Part shown: piece by piece, positions 63,730 through 64,000 of the stretch
Layout: every line of letters begins with the position of its first letter
Position numbering within the stretch: the stretch's first letter is position 1
Assembly (NCBI GenBank): GCA_900100095.1
Contig: FMTN01000023.1
Coordinates: forward strand, 1-64,000
Direction of reading: 5' to 3'
DNA from: Lachnospiraceae bacterium C10
Lineage (GTDB): Bacteria > Bacillota > Clostridia > Lachnospirales > Lachnospiraceae
DNA length: 64,000 nt
The notes under the pieces: model-generated
Databases searched by the model: none
Seen by the model: only the letters and a program-made list of their open reading frames with translations
Told to the model about the DNA's origin: nothing
Made by a program: the position numbers and the translations under genes

Positions 63730-64000
63730 TTAACGAATACTTACACTTTTCTTTGATGACCAGCTGCTGTAGATTTTAACGCCGCTGGCTGACTTGTAAT
63801 AGGTACGAATTCTGAAATAGTATTTCTTCTTCGATGTAAGTCCCTTAACCGTATATTTCTTTGTGGATGCTTTACTGATGGAAACCGTCTTCTTACCACT
63901 CTTCATGGAACTGCTGCGGGCATACTGCAACTGGTATCCTGTGATACCGCTCTTCTTCTTCCAGCTGACGGTTGCTTTCTTCTTGCCTGCCTTGACCGAT
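63730..64000 (-). CDS. FN3-repeat surface protein, C-terminal end only
   Basis: The reading frame enters from beyond the right edge; about 90 residues are visible. They match the fibronectin-III/Lys-rich repeats common in Lachnospiraceae surface proteins (VKAGKKKATVSWKKKSG, GYQLQYA, KGLTSKKKYYFRIRTYYKSASG, YSSWSSKKSVSIR). The N-terminal part, including any signal or catalytic domain, is outside the window. Confidence 0.85.
   Translation of the reverse strand, partial: SVKAGKKKATVSWKKKSGITGYQLQYARSSSMKSGKKTVSISKASTKKYTVKGLTSKKKYYFRIRTYYKSASGVKIYSSWSSKKSVSIR

Overview
The window looks like a chromosomal segment of a Lachnospiraceae-type bacterium (Firmicutes, class Clostridia). This rests on the 5' end of a 16S rRNA gene at the left edge, AGGAGG-type ribosome sites, TTGACA/TATAAT promoters, and family-typical gene clusters (rpsP-khpA-rimM-trmD-rplS, nfnAB, a Na+-decarboxylase operon, FN3-repeat surface proteins). 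The genus cannot be fixed from what is visible. Almost every gene is on the minus strand. The exceptions are the tmRNA gene and a two-gene SOS polymerase operon near the right edge.

Layout, left to right. 1-917: the start of an rrn operon read leftward, with three tandem promoters and two related palindromic leader elements. 918-6220: a membrane protein with a cohesin-like ectodomain, clpC, a small conserved protein and radA, driven from one strong promoter. 6224-8970: an acyltransferase/zinc-ribbon membrane protein pair and a FliD-like protein. 9023-14720: ung, hisHF, a large acidic membrane protein, cheV and a lipoprotein. 14742-19110: an operon of a membrane protein, response regulator, L,D-transpeptidase and histidine kinase, probably a cell-envelope stress module. 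19118-24380: a biotin-dependent sodium-pumping decarboxylase operon with two carboxyltransferase subunits. 24451-26600: scpAB and an unusual phosphoribosyltransferase-like gene.

26603-37540: a long housekeeping run read leftward, lepB-rbgA-lepB-rnhB-ylqG-ylqH-yraN-pgeF-DUF512-der-plsY-gpsA-dut, many genes overlapping or nearly so. 37508-41763: the ylxM-ffh-rpsP-khpA-rimM-trmD-rplS translation/secretion cluster from a clear promoter to a clear terminator. 41789-46000: a multidomain protein ending in a J-like domain, an esterase and a diguanylate cyclase. 46009-50310: ssrA (tmRNA, plus strand) close to its partner smpB, then rnr and secG, a trans-translation and RNA-decay neighbourhood. 50315-54960: nfnAB (ferredoxin/NAD(P)H bifurcation) and two G3E metal-chaperone GTPases, one fused to a YcgQ-like domain. 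54986-57490: argS and queT, the latter behind a candidate preQ1 riboswitch. 57494-60780: glmM and an OatA-like acyltransferase, both cell-wall related.

60890-64000: a LexA-box-controlled Y-family polymerase with a YolD-like partner, a secreted nuclease lipoprotein convergent with it, and the 3' end of an FN3 protein running off the window. The most unusual material is a short dispersed palindromic element that supplies the stop codons of two unrelated genes, the J-like/ankyrin-like fusion protein, the G3E-YcgQ pair with a leader hairpin, the two-carboxyltransferase sodium pump, terminators placed directly against the next gene's ribosome site, and a phosphoribosyltransferase-like protein missing the acidic PRPP-loop residues. 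No CRISPR array, insertion sequence, prophage or recognisable tRNA gene was seen.
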